64,000 bases of DNA from Caldicoprobacter oshimai DSM 21659 (GTDB lineage: Bacteria; Bacillota; Clostridia; Caldicoprobacterales; Caldicoprobacteraceae). The notes under the pieces are model-generated. The model saw only the letters and a list, made by a program, of their open reading frames with translations. It ran no database searches and was not told where the DNA came from. Positions 7,955 to 16,609 of this stretch are shown here, piece by piece. The stretch's first letter is position 1, and the number at the start of each line of letters is the position of its first letter. The position numbers and the translations under genes are program-made. The DNA is taken from contig JAGB01000004.1 in assembly GCA_000526435.1 (NCBI GenBank), positions 96,001 to 160,000 of the forward strand. The letters are read 5' to 3'.

Positions 7955-8644
7955 TTAAAATTCAAAAACCCTGTATTCATTTGTCAAAAGATTGACAACC
8001 ATGCATTTGCCTACAAGGGGCTCTCCCTTACCCGATATAAGCTTACAGAACTCGGAAAGCTCAAGGGCTGCCGTCAGCATCGGTGCAAATACGGGATTCC
8101 CAAGCTGCTTTTCAGCCCCTTGGGCACTGGTACCTCCAAAAAGCTTTTCTATAGACGACGTATATTTAGTTATTACTGCAACCTGTACATACCATCCCGC
8201 ACATCCGCCATGAATCAGAACTTTGCCGGTATTTTGCACAAACTCAGAAAGCTCTTTCCTTATCTCGATATTATCCGTCGCATCAAATATATAATCTGCT
8301 TCACCCAGAAAATCCGGAAGATTCTCCAGACAGGCTTTTTGTCTGATGGGCAGAAAACGCACGCCTGGATTTATCTCCTTCACCCTTTTTTCTGCCTCGA
8401 TGACCTTGTGGTTGCCCAGATTGTTAACATTGGACAGGGCCTGCCTGTTCAAGTTCATCTCATCGAATACATCCATATCGACCGCTATGATTTTTTTCAC
8501 TCCAAGGCGTGCCAGCCCTTCTATCACGAATCCACCGATCCCCCCTGCACCGACCACAGCAACCGTCGTTTGAAATAGCCTGTTTTGCCCTTCGCAGGTA
8601 AGCGTACCAATGTTTTTTATATATCTTTTTTCCACTTTAAGCAT
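7955..8644 (-). CDS. ThiF/MoeB-type E1-like adenylyltransferase
   Basis: A 229-aa activating enzyme that would adenylate the C-terminal GG of the adjacent MoaD-like protein. The Rossmann ATP site is VVGAGGIGG (residues 30-38), followed by D and R residues in VDMDVFDEMNLNRQ and the DATDN motif near residue 125. The CxxC zinc pair seen in MoeB is not visible, so it is nearer to the short HesA/ThiF branch. Its ATG overlaps the MoaD stop (TAATG). The coupling points to the MoaD-like protein as its substrate. Confidence 0.88.
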   Translation of the reverse strand: MLKVEKRYIKNIGTLTCEGQNRLFQTTVAVVGAGGIGGFVIEGLARLGVKKIIAVDMDVFDEMNLNRQALSNVNNLGNHKVIEAEKRVKEINPGVRFLPIRQKACLENLPDFLGEADYIFDATDNIEIRKELSEFVQNTGKVLIHGGCAGWYVQVAVITKYTSSIEKLFGGTSAQGAEKQLGNPVFAPMLTAALELSEFCKLISGKGEPLVGKCMVVNLLTNEYRVFEF

Positions 8645-8874
8645 TACCCTCCAATCGCAAAAGGCAAAATATGCACTTCATCGCCTTCGGAAAAGACGTA
8701 ATCAAAGTCCACCCTTTTTTGATTTACGATTACAAAGCCAACCCTGTCCTGTGGTATATTCAGCTTTTGAAGCAACTTTTGCACATTAAAACCTGGGTCA
8801 ATCTCCATTTCAAATTTCCCAGTTTTGCCGCCGTATTTTTCAAAAAAATCATTGACCTCTACTCCAATCCTCAT
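8644..8874 (-). CDS. moaD: MoaD/ThiS-like sulfur carrier protein
   Basis: A 76-aa ubiquitin-fold protein ending in FAIGG, the diglycine tail that becomes a thiocarboxylate. GGAGAAGGA precedes the ATG. It overlaps the end of the AOR gene by 26 bp and is coupled to thiF. AOR-linked MoaD proteins supply sulfur to the tungstopterin dithiolene. No moaE (molybdopterin synthase large subunit) is in the window, so that partner must be encoded elsewhere or replaced. Confidence 0.9.
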   Translation of the reverse strand: MRIGVEVNDFFEKYGGKTGKFEMEIDPGFNVQKLLQKLNIPQDRVGFVIVNQKRVDFDYVFSEGDEVHILPFAIGG

Positions 8875-10609
8875 ATTCCTTCTCCACCCTATCGATATAC
8901 ATCCTCAAAAGCCTGTTTAACCTCTCTTCGTCCATCCTGCCCCAGAGAGTGGGCGTCTCAAATACCCTCTTCGGGAACCTGTAATTTTCAAGGGAATAGC
9001 CAAGTTCTTTCTTGATCCTGAGCTTTGTAAAGAATATATCATTCCCCAACCTTGTCAGGTCATCATCCGTCCAGTCAATGCCGATAGAATGCAGAGCCTT
9101 TAAGATAGTTGGCCTGTCATACACCTTTCGCGCAAACAGGCAGATACACAGCGACGTCAAGACGTTCCTTTCCTTCTCCTCCTTTATCACATAATCCACT
9201 ATTTCTTCATCCTTGAGCTCTTTTGCGCTCTGATCGTATGAATACCCTGCATTGTCAAGATGCGAATGCCTTGCTCCAACCGTCTGGCCCAGCGCAAAAC
9301 CATATCCGGTATGATAGCCCGCCATCTCATTCCCGCCGTACAGCAGCGCAAATTCCTGACCACCGTATTTTTTTACCGCTTCATTCAAGCCGTTCCCTAT
9401 GGTGTAATAAAACTCGTTTGCCCTGTCTGCAATATAATCGATGGCCTTGATGTACTCCTTGGTATTCCCAAATTCAAGGTCTGCCAAAGTGTCTTCCTTT
9501 GTTATAAGTCCCTTCTGTAAAGCCTCGGTGGCCCATGCCAGTACAACACCCGTCGTCATTGCATCAAGTCCCGCAAGCTCTACCTCTTCGATTATCTCCA
9601 GCACCTCATCGCTGGTCCTTATTCCAAGCAGGCTGCCAAGGGCATAAACGAGCTCATGGTCATATGAAACAGCTATGGACTCATACTCATACCCCTTGTC
9701 AAACTCCCTTCTGAATTGCCCTATGTGAATGCAGCCTATTGGGCAACCGGTGCAGGAGACCTTTCTTATGAGATTTTTCTCAGCAAACCTTTCGCCCGAT
9801 ATGTCATCTGCATGCTCAAAGGTCGACTGCAAAAGATTCTTCGTTGGCAGAGAATTTATGGCGTTCAGCACTTTTATGTTCAGGGGCGTTCCAAGCTCAT
9901 GGTATTTGGCCATGGCATCGGTCTGGGTTGCTTTTTTATATATCTCCTGATAAGTCTTAAAATATTCCTTTAAGTTGGAAATTGGCAGGTCCCTCTCACC
10001 CATGATTATCATGGCTTTCAGGTTTTTGCTGCCAAACACCGCACCCATGCCCAGCCTTCCAAAGTGCCTGTAAGTATCAACATTGACGCATGAATACGTA
10101 ACAAGATTTTCTCCTGCCCTACCAATTCTTATAATGCTTCTTTTACCCGGCCCTGGCTCTCTTTCTCTAACCACCCTGCCTACCTCTTCTATATCAAGAC
10201 CCCACATCGCCCGAGCATCCTTAAACTCTATATTCCTGTCAGTTATTAACAGATAGGTAGGTTTATGCGCCCTGCCGGTTATAACAATAGCATCATATCC
10301 CGCATTGCGCATGGCCATGGCCAACCTCCCACCAGCATGGCTTTCACCATACTCGCCCGTGTGGGGCGATATAAAGGTTGCAACTGCCTTGGTAACGACA
10401 GGGAATATAGTGGAAAGCGGGCCAATTGAGATTATAAGCGGCTGCTCTTCATGTAGCGGCGGCAGACCCTTCTTCATGTTCTCCTCCAAAAGCTTTGCAG
10501 CCACACCGGTCCCGCCCAGGTATTTATACAAGTCCTTTCTCTCTCTAATATCTGCCTTTCTGTTTTCAAGGTCTATATACAATACCCTTACAAAGTCTTC
10601 CCCTAGCAT
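8849..10609 (-). CDS. aor: Tungsten-containing aldehyde:ferredoxin oxidoreductase
   Basis: A 586-aa AOR-family enzyme, normal for a family of about 600 aa. It oxidises aldehydes to acids, or reduces acids, using a bis-tungstopterin and one [4Fe-4S] cluster. Cluster ligands appear as CTGCPIGC (about residues 283-290) and a later cysteine in LTSLCICLF (about 493-498). Pterin-binding glycine-rich motifs are GGRLAMAMRNAG, GRLGMGAVFGSKNLKA and GARHSHLDNAGYS. It starts directly after the ferredoxin stop with no gap and overlaps moaD downstream. The likely role is aldehyde detoxification or recycling in sugar fermentation. Substrate range is not readable from sequence. Confidence 0.96.
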   Translation of the reverse strand: MLGEDFVRVLYIDLENRKADIRERKDLYKYLGGTGVAAKLLEENMKKGLPPLHEEQPLIISIGPLSTIFPVVTKAVATFISPHTGEYGESHAGGRLAMAMRNAGYDAIVITGRAHKPTYLLITDRNIEFKDARAMWGLDIEEVGRVVREREPGPGKRSIIRIGRAGENLVTYSCVNVDTYRHFGRLGMGAVFGSKNLKAMIIMGERDLPISNLKEYFKTYQEIYKKATQTDAMAKYHELGTPLNIKVLNAINSLPTKNLLQSTFEHADDISGERFAEKNLIRKVSCTGCPIGCIHIGQFRREFDKGYEYESIAVSYDHELVYALGSLLGIRTSDEVLEIIEEVELAGLDAMTTGVVLAWATEALQKGLITKEDTLADLEFGNTKEYIKAIDYIADRANEFYYTIGNGLNEAVKKYGGQEFALLYGGNEMAGYHTGYGFALGQTVGARHSHLDNAGYSYDQSAKELKDEEIVDYVIKEEKERNVLTSLCICLFARKVYDRPTILKALHSIGIDWTDDDLTRLGNDIFFTKLRIKKELGYSLENYRFPKRVFETPTLWGRMDEERLNRLLRMYIDRVEKEYEDWSRGQ

Positions 10610-11020
10610 CTACTCCGTCACCTCTTCCATGCTCAAACAATTATGCGGGCACATCCTTACACACGCCCCACAGTGCTTGCATATGATTGGTATTTTTCTG
10701 TCATAGTCCATGTGAATTGAACCAACTATGCATGCAGAAACGCATTTTTCGCATGCAATACACCTTTCGCGGATCAATTTCACTCCCCCACCAGGACGCC
10801 TGACAAGCGCATTTGTGGGACAGGCTTCAGCACAGGCAGGCTCCTTGCAGGCAACGCAAATCGTTGCCGCAAACTTGCTCTGAAGCCCTCCTCTCGTCTT
10901 GACCTTTATGGAGCTTTTAGCAAGATTGTGGTTATTATGATTCACGGCAGCGCATGTAAGCATACATGTAAAGCATCCGAGGCACTTGTTCATGTTGTCG
11001 GCTCTCAATACCTTTGGCAA
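10610..11020 (-). CDS. Polyferredoxin subunit/partner of AOR (four [4Fe-4S] motifs)
   Basis: A 136-aa iron-sulfur protein with four cysteine sets: CLGCFTCMLTC, CVACKEPACAEAC, CIACEKCVSAC and CKHCGACVRMC. That implies four [4Fe-4S] clusters, as in the HycB/AOR-ferredoxin family that carries electrons to and from AOR. I chose the TTG at 11020, preceded by AGGTGGTGA. Earlier in-frame starts up to 11077 fall at or before the predicted transcription start. It is the first gene of the AOR operon and its stop abuts the AOR ATG. Confidence 0.88.
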   Translation of the reverse strand: MPKVLRADNMNKCLGCFTCMLTCAAVNHNNHNLAKSSIKVKTRGGLQSKFAATICVACKEPACAEACPTNALVRRPGGGVKLIRERCIACEKCVSACIVGSIHMDYDRKIPIICKHCGACVRMCPHNCLSMEEVTE

Positions 11021-11082
11021 CCAAATCACCACCTGAGATCTATATTGTTTCCTCAAACATTGTTTTATTTTTAACAAAGTTT

Positions 11083-11111
11083 ATTATAGCATTAAGTATG
11101 TGTATTTACAA
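11083..11111 (-). promoter_or_regulatory. Promoter of the ferredoxin-AOR operon
   Basis: On the minus strand TTGTAA (11106-11111), a 17-bp spacer, and TGC-TATAAT (11083-11088, an extended -10) form a good sigma-A promoter. It lies about 60 bp upstream of the chosen start. Confidence 0.6.
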
Positions 11112-11223
11112 CAACAAATTATCATAATCAAATATTTCTTTCCCAAATCGTTAAACAATGATAAAATATAGCCATTCATCGCCATAATCCTTGTTGCCCA
11201 AACGCTGTTAATCATCTACTTAA

Positions 11224-11271
11224 TAAAAAAATGGCTTTTGGATATTTTTTATCATTGGTTCCAAAAGCCAC
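11224..11271 (-). terminator. Intrinsic terminator after the 244-aa membrane protein gene
   Basis: An 11-bp stem TGGCTTTTGGA/TCCAAAAGCCA is followed on the minus strand by seven T residues. The rest of the 11112-11379 gap is AT-rich, with nothing else recognised. Confidence 0.75.
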
Positions 11272-11379
11272 TTACTGTATATGCCGCTATTGATATATTC
11301 TTTTCAGGAAATAACTCCATTCCTCCATTGCGGTTTTTACGAACGATTATTCTCATTAATGAGACAATCTGTTAATGTA

Positions 11380-12114
11380 TTATATTGGTAGAAATGTAAT
11401 CATATAGCTTCCTGCTATAAAGCTTACCAAATTGGCTGTCAACACATATAAAACTGTATGCCAACGACATGATTTTATAACAGTTAAAAAAGCTTTAATT
11501 TCGGCTATAAATACCAATATTTCCGCAGCTACAAGATTTAAAATCAAATAACTTTCTATAGGAGTAAACCCATTAATCCAGATATTCAATGCTCCCTGAG
11601 TAATTATATTTATTATAAAAAAAGCAATCCAGTAATCTTTATTTCTAAAACCAAACAACCAGAATATAATGCCTTCTATCATCAATGTTAGGATTAAGCG
11701 TGTTAAAACTAATAAAATTGACCTTGATAATAACTTTCCCGGCGTTAATGTTCGATTTTTCAAGTTCAAAGTATAAATATTATTGTATGATTTGAGAGGC
11801 TTTTCTATTGCTATTTCATAACTGTCATCCCCAGTAGTAATTTTAAAAACATAGTCCCTAGTATTTCCTAGCTTGCTCGAATAAAAAATATAATACCTTT
11901 CTATAACTTTCTCTACTACAACTTTATCCACTTTATTAGCTTCTACATATGTATTGCCCGTATCAATACTAATTTCTAAATCGGATGGTGGATTAGGAAC
12001 AATAATCAGAATTGATGGTGGCTCTGCTGAGTTACCATAACATGTTGAGGCGGTAAAAACAAATATCAATATTGATAACATTATAACAACTATTGATTTT
12101 AATTTTTTATACAT
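11380..12114 (-). CDS. Unknown membrane protein with signal peptide
   Basis: A 244-aa protein I do not recognise. The ATG at 12114 is 9 nt after GAAGGAG, a much better site than the longer ORF start at 12234. It has a basic start and a hydrophobic segment ending near ASTCYG, consistent with a signal peptide. About 110 extracytoplasmic residues follow, mostly beta-like, then four or five hydrophobic segments from about residue 130 on (SILLVLTRLILTLMIEG, YWIAFFIINIITQ and others). Its start overlaps the stop of a short upstream ORF (12107-12298). A C-terminal membrane domain behind a small exported domain suggests an envelope role, unknown. Confidence 0.75.
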   Translation of the reverse strand: MYKKLKSIVVIMLSILIFVFTASTCYGNSAEPPSILIIVPNPPSDLEISIDTGNTYVEANKVDKVVVEKVIERYYIFYSSKLGNTRDYVFKITTGDDSYEIAIEKPLKSYNNIYTLNLKNRTLTPGKLLSRSILLVLTRLILTLMIEGIIFWLFGFRNKDYWIAFFIINIITQGALNIWINGFTPIESYLILNLVAAEILVFIAEIKAFLTVIKSCRWHTVLYVLTANLVSFIAGSYMITFLPI

Positions 12115-12275
12115 ATAAGCAATCTCCTTCATACTTAAATTCTTTTTGGATAGAAAAATTTGCATCATATACACAAGCACAATAAAATTTACTATGTACA
12201 GAGCTAAGACACTGCCATTTGACAACCGTCCCATCCTGATTTATTCCAGCTTCTTCGGAGTCTAGTGCAGAACAC

Positions 12276-13424
12276 CTACCACTCAGCAACCGTTCCATCC
12301 TCGTTGCGCCACACAGGATTTTTCCAGTTATGCCCTTCTTTAGCTGCTTCTAGCACCTTTTGCTCATCGATCTCAATCCCTAATCCAGGACCTTTTGGAA
12401 TATCCACAAACCCGTTGCTGTATTTAAATACGCTTGGATCCTTCAAATAATCCAGAAGATCGCTGCTCTCATTATAGTGTATACCAAGGCTCTGCTCCTG
12501 TATAAACACGTTGGGCGTACAGGCATCAAGCTGTATGCAGGCAGCAAGGGCTATTGGCCCCAACGGGCAGTGTGGCGCGACAGCAACATCAAAAGCCTCC
12601 GCCATGGAAGCGATCTTCTTGCATTCCGAGATCCCGCCGGCATGTGAGAGGTCAGGCTGGATTATGTCCACATAACCATCCATTAGAAGGTTTTTAAAAT
12701 CCCACCTCGAAAACATCCGTTCGCCTGTTGCAATGGGAGTGGATGTATAGCGCACAATTTCCCTTAAAGCCTCATTGTTTTGCGGCAGCACCGGCTCCTC
12801 GATGAACATCAGCTTAAACGCATCCAGCTCCTTGGCCAATACCTTTGCCATGCTCTTATGTACACGGCCATGGAAATCCACGGCTATATCCAGGTCATAG
12901 CCAAAGGCATCTCTAAGAGCCGCAATCCTATCAATCACTTGCTGCACTTTTTTAAAAGAATCTATATAGTGCATCTCCTCGGTCGCGTTCATCTTTACCG
13001 CCGTAAAACCGGCCTCTATCTTTTCCCTAGCAGCCTCTACTATGTCGCTGGGCCTGTCTCCCCCTATCCACGAGTAAACCCTGAGCTTTTGCCGGCACAA
13101 GCCACCCAGCAGCTCATATATGGGTGCATTGTAATACTTGCCCTTTATATCCCACAGTGCCTGGTCAATGCCTGAAATAGCACTCATCAGCTCCGGGCCG
13201 CCCCTATAAAACCCTCCTCTATAAAGCACCTGCCAGTGGTCCTCTATGTTTAGAGGATTTTTGCCAATCAAATAATAGCTTAATTCTTCCACCGCTGCCT
13301 TCACCGTAGCCGCCCTGCCTTCTACTATAGGTTCACCCCATCCAACAATCCCCTCATCGGTTTCTATCTTCAAAAACAGCCATCGAGGCTTCACGGTATA
13401 GAGCTTTAATGACGTAATCTTCAC
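12276..13424 (-). CDS. dgoD: D-galactonate dehydratase
   Basis: A 382-aa enolase-superfamily enzyme, the same length as E. coli DgoD and closely similar to it throughout: RWLFLKIETDEGIVGWGEP, GIDQALWDIKGK, YSWIGGDRP, DFHGRVHK, FIEEPV, GERMFSRWDF, QPDLSHAGG, PHCPLGPIALAAC and the WRNEDGTVAEW end. It converts D-galactonate to 2-keto-3-deoxygalactonate. Start is GTG with AAGGGGG upstream. No other De Ley-Doudoroff genes (kinase, aldolase, transporter) are adjacent, so the gene is isolated. Confidence 0.93.
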   Translation of the reverse strand: MKITSLKLYTVKPRWLFLKIETDEGIVGWGEPIVEGRAATVKAAVEELSYYLIGKNPLNIEDHWQVLYRGGFYRGGPELMSAISGIDQALWDIKGKYYNAPIYELLGGLCRQKLRVYSWIGGDRPSDIVEAAREKIEAGFTAVKMNATEEMHYIDSFKKVQQVIDRIAALRDAFGYDLDIAVDFHGRVHKSMAKVLAKELDAFKLMFIEEPVLPQNNEALREIVRYTSTPIATGERMFSRWDFKNLLMDGYVDIIQPDLSHAGGISECKKIASMAEAFDVAVAPHCPLGPIALAACIQLDACTPNVFIQEQSLGIHYNESSDLLDYLKDPSVFKYSNGFVDIPKGPGLGIEIDEQKVLEAAKEGHNWKNPVWRNEDGTVAEW

Positions 13425-13508
13425 GTTTTATCCCCCTTCGCATCATTATTCCTCTTTATTTTTACAACCGGAAATGTAACCCTTGATTATTGATTTATTG
13501 AATTTTTG

Positions 13509-13542
13509 TTCCGTTATATTCTTTTTACGGAATATTATACCA
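13509..13542 (-). promoter_or_regulatory. dgoD -10 element and inverted-repeat operator candidate
   Basis: On the minus strand TATAAT (about 13537-13542) is followed immediately by the inverted repeat TTCCGT-N12-ACGGAA (13509-13532), placed over the expected transcription start. The rest of the 13425-13737 gap is AT-rich, with nothing else recognised. Confidence 0.45.
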
Positions 13543-13737
13543 TGTATCATATTCTGATGCTAGTACCTATAAAGTTTTCGCTTACTACAGACGGGATTTT
13601 TAGACTAAGATCAACGGTTTAATCCTTGTACAAACTTTTTAAAATTTAAAGAGGATTTTACAAAAACATGGCGAAATATGTTTTAATAGGATAGGTTGAT
13701 CCCTGTAAATATATATGTAAGGGGGATATCAGGATTT

Positions 13738-14376
13738 ATGGTGTTAGACAACACAAAGATTCAAGAATATGAATCTTTCCTAAATAAAATTCCGGGGATT
13801 ATATCCTCAAAAATAGTACTGAACCAAGAAGGCAACATAATTGAACTTCATATATTGGCAAGTACAGCCCGAAATCCTAAACAAATTTCTCGAGACGTAC
13901 AGTCTGCACTCATGGCAAAATACGGCATCCCCCTTGACCACAAGGTGATAAGCATTGCACAGATACAAGATGAAAGTGAAATATGCTACAGTAACTCTCG
14001 CCTTGTTCTCAAAAACATTTCCATAAGTATGGAAGATTCACAAATTGAAGCAAGAGTCGTCCTAACAAAAGACGACAAGGTGTTTGAAGGCGTCTCCCGG
14101 GGGATAAACTTTACTCAGGGGCGCTTTCGAGCCCTGGCCGAAGCCACAATAAATGCCATACAGCAATTTCTAGGCGGCGAGTGTGTGTTCAGCGTGATAG
14201 ATATACAGAAAACCACAATTTCAGGAAAACCCGTTTGCATTGTGGCAGTTTCTCAAGTTGCTGAACAGATTGAAAACTTTCTTGTAGGTTCATCCCCTAT
14301 AGAGCAAGATGACAATAAAGCAGTTGTGAAGGCTGTGCTGGACGCATTAAATAGAAAATTAGGTAAATATGCTTGA
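13738..14376 (+). CDS. Conserved protein of unknown function
   Basis: A 212-aa soluble protein. I cannot name the family. The ATG at 13738 has AGGGGG and CAGGA upstream; an in-frame TTG at 13696 would add 14 residues. The sequence suggests two alpha/beta halves: residues 1-80 with a VSEIVLNQEGNI-like strand-turn pattern, and 95-212 with a compact domain (LTKDDKVFEGVSRGI, then RALAEATINAIQQFLG and KAVVKAVLDALNRKLG). It precedes a 25-aa membrane peptide and a membrane HD-GYP protein on the same strand, so a link to signalling or dormancy is possible but unproven. Confidence 0.75.
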   Translation: MVLDNTKIQEYESFLNKIPGIISSKIVLNQEGNIIELHILASTARNPKQISRDVQSALMAKYGIPLDHKVISIAQIQDESEICYSNSRLVLKNISISMEDSQIEARVVLTKDDKVFEGVSRGINFTQGRFRALAEATINAIQQFLGGECVFSVIDIQKTTISGKPVCIVAVSQVAEQIENFLVGSSPIEQDDNKAVVKAVLDALNRKLGKYA

Positions 14377-14542
14377 GAGTAAAATAACAGCGACTTCCAA
14401 AGCACTAGACGTCCTAATGTTCTTGCCAAATAGGCCAAACCCCGGTTCTTCGCTTAAATTTTCTGATTTTTATAAGCGGAGCGGAGAAAGGCCTGCCTGA
14501 TTAGCGAAGGGCAGAGAACTCAAAACAGGAGGGTGTAAAGCC

Positions 14543-14620
14543 ATGAAAAAGGTCCTGGGGTTCATAGTCGCCCTGATTTCTCTCATTCTGGCAGGCGGTG
14601 CGGGATTTTATTGGTTGTAA
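14543..14620 (+). CDS. 25-residue single-span membrane peptide
   Basis: An ATG with a strong AGGAGGG 10 nt upstream opens a 25-codon frame with TAA. It encodes three charged residues (MKK), then about 20 hydrophobic residues (LGFIVALISLILAGG...) and an FYWL end. It lies alone between the 212-aa protein gene and the HD-GYP gene, about 65 bp before the latter. The ribosome site and membrane-peptide composition support a real product. Function unknown; a regulator of the downstream membrane protein is possible. Confidence 0.55.
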   Translation: MKKVLGFIVALISLILAGGAGFYWL

Positions 14621-14685
14621 TTTGAACTGAACCAGGGGTTTGGCCTTTTAAGTACTAATCACAAAGCGGAGGTAGTACAGCATAT

Positions 14686-15957
14686 ATGAACAGAAAAGCA
14701 GTCTTCTTTTTAAGCATAATATCCATAATAGGAATATCAATAATACTTCTTTCAATGAACAATATACTTCGCACACAAATATATGACCTGATATTCTGGA
14801 TCATACTTGCAGGAATGAGCCAGTCGTTTTCGGTGAAGTTTATGAATGGAGGTGCACTAAGCGTATCCTTTGCCATTATATTCGCTTCACATTTATACCA
14901 CGGAACATATTTTGCTGTAATAGTAGCATCTATCAGTCATTTTTTCTTTTTTAACCGTCCTAAAAAAGGTGTGTACGAACACGTATTCAACAGGCCGTTT
15001 TATAAAACTCTTTTCAATATGGCAAACCATGCGATAAGCGCATTTATATCGGGTAATATATATCAGACAATGCATTACAAACTCAATGCAGGTCAAAACC
15101 CGTATTTATATATGCTCTGTTTACTTACATATACAACCCTGTTTTTATTTTTTAATTCTTCTATACTTATTCTTCTCATGACATTCCTCAAGCAGGAATC
15201 GTTTTTTAAATTGTGGAAAAACAATATCCTGTGGGCAATACCCAATTTCTACGCTCTCGCTCCTTTTGGGTATTTTATATACCTGCTCTACCAAATCCCC
15301 AACGGCCATATATATGTAATATTGCTGTTTGGTCCATTGCTTCTTGCACGTTATTCCTTTCAGCTTTACCTTGACTCGAAAAAGAGGTATTATCAAATCA
15401 TACAAACCCTTACGGCGGCAATTGAAGCAAAAGATAAATATACAGAAGGACATTCCAAGCGAGTAGAGATGTATGCTGAAAAAATTGCCCAAAAGCTTAA
15501 ACTGCCCTCATCCAAGATTGAATCTATAAAGGTGGCAGCCCTATTGCATGATATAGGTAAAATAGGAATAGAAGATTTCATTTTACGCAAGCCCCAGTCA
15601 CTCTCCGAAGAGGAATGGGAAAAAATCAGGCAACATCCCAATATTGGGTTAAAAATACTAGAAGATATAGATTTTTCCGATGACGTAAAGGAATTTATAA
15701 AGAGTCATCATGAAAGATACGATGGAAAAGGTTATCCACAGGGCCTCAAAGGTTCAGAAATACCAATTGAGGCTTATATCATTGCGGCAGCCGATGCCTA
15801 TGATGCCCTTACCTCCGATAGGCCCTACCGTAAGGCTTTTACCCCACAAGAAGCCCTGGATATCATCAAGCAAAACAAGGGAACCCAATTTCATCCACTG
15901 GTGGCAGATGCCTTAATCAGCGTAGTACAAGAAAATATAAATAACTCTTTTGTTTAA
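14686..15957 (+). CDS. Membrane HD-GYP domain phosphohydrolase
   Basis: A 423-aa protein. Residues 1-225 hold seven or so hydrophobic segments forming an N-terminal sensory membrane domain. Residues 240-410 are HD-GYP: the EGHSKRV histidine, LLHDIGKIG (HD pair), HPNIG, SHHERYDGKGYP (the HHxxxDGxGYP signature), IIAAADAYDALTSDRPYRKA. All metal ligands are present, so cyclic-di-GMP or related phosphodiesterase activity is likely. GGAGG lies some 13 nt upstream of the ATG. It is followed 44 bp later by a DUF5317 protein on the same strand, probably co-transcribed. Confidence 0.9.
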   Translation: MNRKAVFFLSIISIIGISIILLSMNNILRTQIYDLIFWIILAGMSQSFSVKFMNGGALSVSFAIIFASHLYHGTYFAVIVASISHFFFFNRPKKGVYEHVFNRPFYKTLFNMANHAISAFISGNIYQTMHYKLNAGQNPYLYMLCLLTYTTLFLFFNSSILILLMTFLKQESFFKLWKNNILWAIPNFYALAPFGYFIYLLYQIPNGHIYVILLFGPLLLARYSFQLYLDSKKRYYQIIQTLTAAIEAKDKYTEGHSKRVEMYAEKIAQKLKLPSSKIESIKVAALLHDIGKIGIEDFILRKPQSLSEEEWEKIRQHPNIGLKILEDIDFSDDVKEFIKSHHERYDGKGYPQGLKGSEIPIEAYIIAAADAYDALTSDRPYRKAFTPQEALDIIKQNKGTQFHPLVADALISVVQENINNSFV

Positions 15958-16001
15958 CTAAAGCACCCTAAAACACCACAGAAAGGATGAAATTTTTTGC
16001 C

Positions 16002-16535
16002 ATGGTAGCAGTTATAGTTATTGCGTTAAGCCTTTTTTTAGCTTTCATCAGAGGAGGACAGCTAAACAGGCTAAAAAATGTTGAGCTTCGTTTACCGTAT
16101 CTAGCAATTATGTCCTTTGCTTTAGACTTTTTGCTTTATCATCATTTAAACTATATCCCCTCATGGGCATTGTTTATAATATTTATAGTTAAATATGCAT
16201 TGTTGTTTATATTTATATTTTTTAACACGAAACATAAACACATGAAAATCATAGGTATGGGGGTTCTGATGAACTTTTTAGTAATACTTTTTAATGGTGG
16301 AGCCATGCCGGTATCCCGCCGCGCACTCGAAATTCCCTCCCTGGCCAAACAGGTGGAAATGATCCAATCCGGCGTACTTTCCAACTATACCTTGATGACC
16401 GATAAAACCCCCCTATGGATTTTAGCTGACATAATCTACATCCCTTGGCCTAAAGAGCAATTCATCAGCATAGGGGATATCATAATAATGCTTGGCATAT
16501 TTCTGTTTATACAGCACACAATATTAGCTGATTAG
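16002..16535 (+). CDS. DUF5317 family membrane protein
   Basis: A 177-aa hydrophobic protein with about five membrane segments. The LRGG-like IRGGQLNRLKN after the first helix and the NGGAMPVSRRALE motif mark the DUF5317 family of Firmicutes; its function is unknown. I chose the ATG at 16002, with AAAGGATGA 11 nt before it. The ATG at 15987 directly abuts its AAAGG and is less likely. It often occurs beside HD-GYP genes, as here. Confidence 0.78.
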   Translation: MVAVIVIALSLFLAFIRGGQLNRLKNVELRLPYLAIMSFALDFLLYHHLNYIPSWALFIIFIVKYALLFIFIFFNTKHKHMKIIGMGVLMNFLVILFNGGAMPVSRRALEIPSLAKQVEMIQSGVLSNYTLMTDKTPLWILADIIYIPWPKEQFISIGDIIIMLGIFLFIQHTILAD

Positions 16536-16609
16536 AGACACGTCAACGCTATCCCTTCCTTGCCAGGAAGTAGCACTGTGATAGTGCAGCTCCTTTTAAT
16601 GTAACTTAA

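Noticed and set aside
7671..7995. Two overlapping ORFs (73 and 92 aa) between tupA and thiF
   Set aside because: They overlap noncoding element B and the structured RNA, lack ribosome sites, and open on both strands at once.
12107..12234. Longer start (12234) for the 244-aa membrane protein
   Set aside because: The GAAGGAG site is 9 nt before the ATG at 12114, and the added residues lie in another frame's coding-like region.
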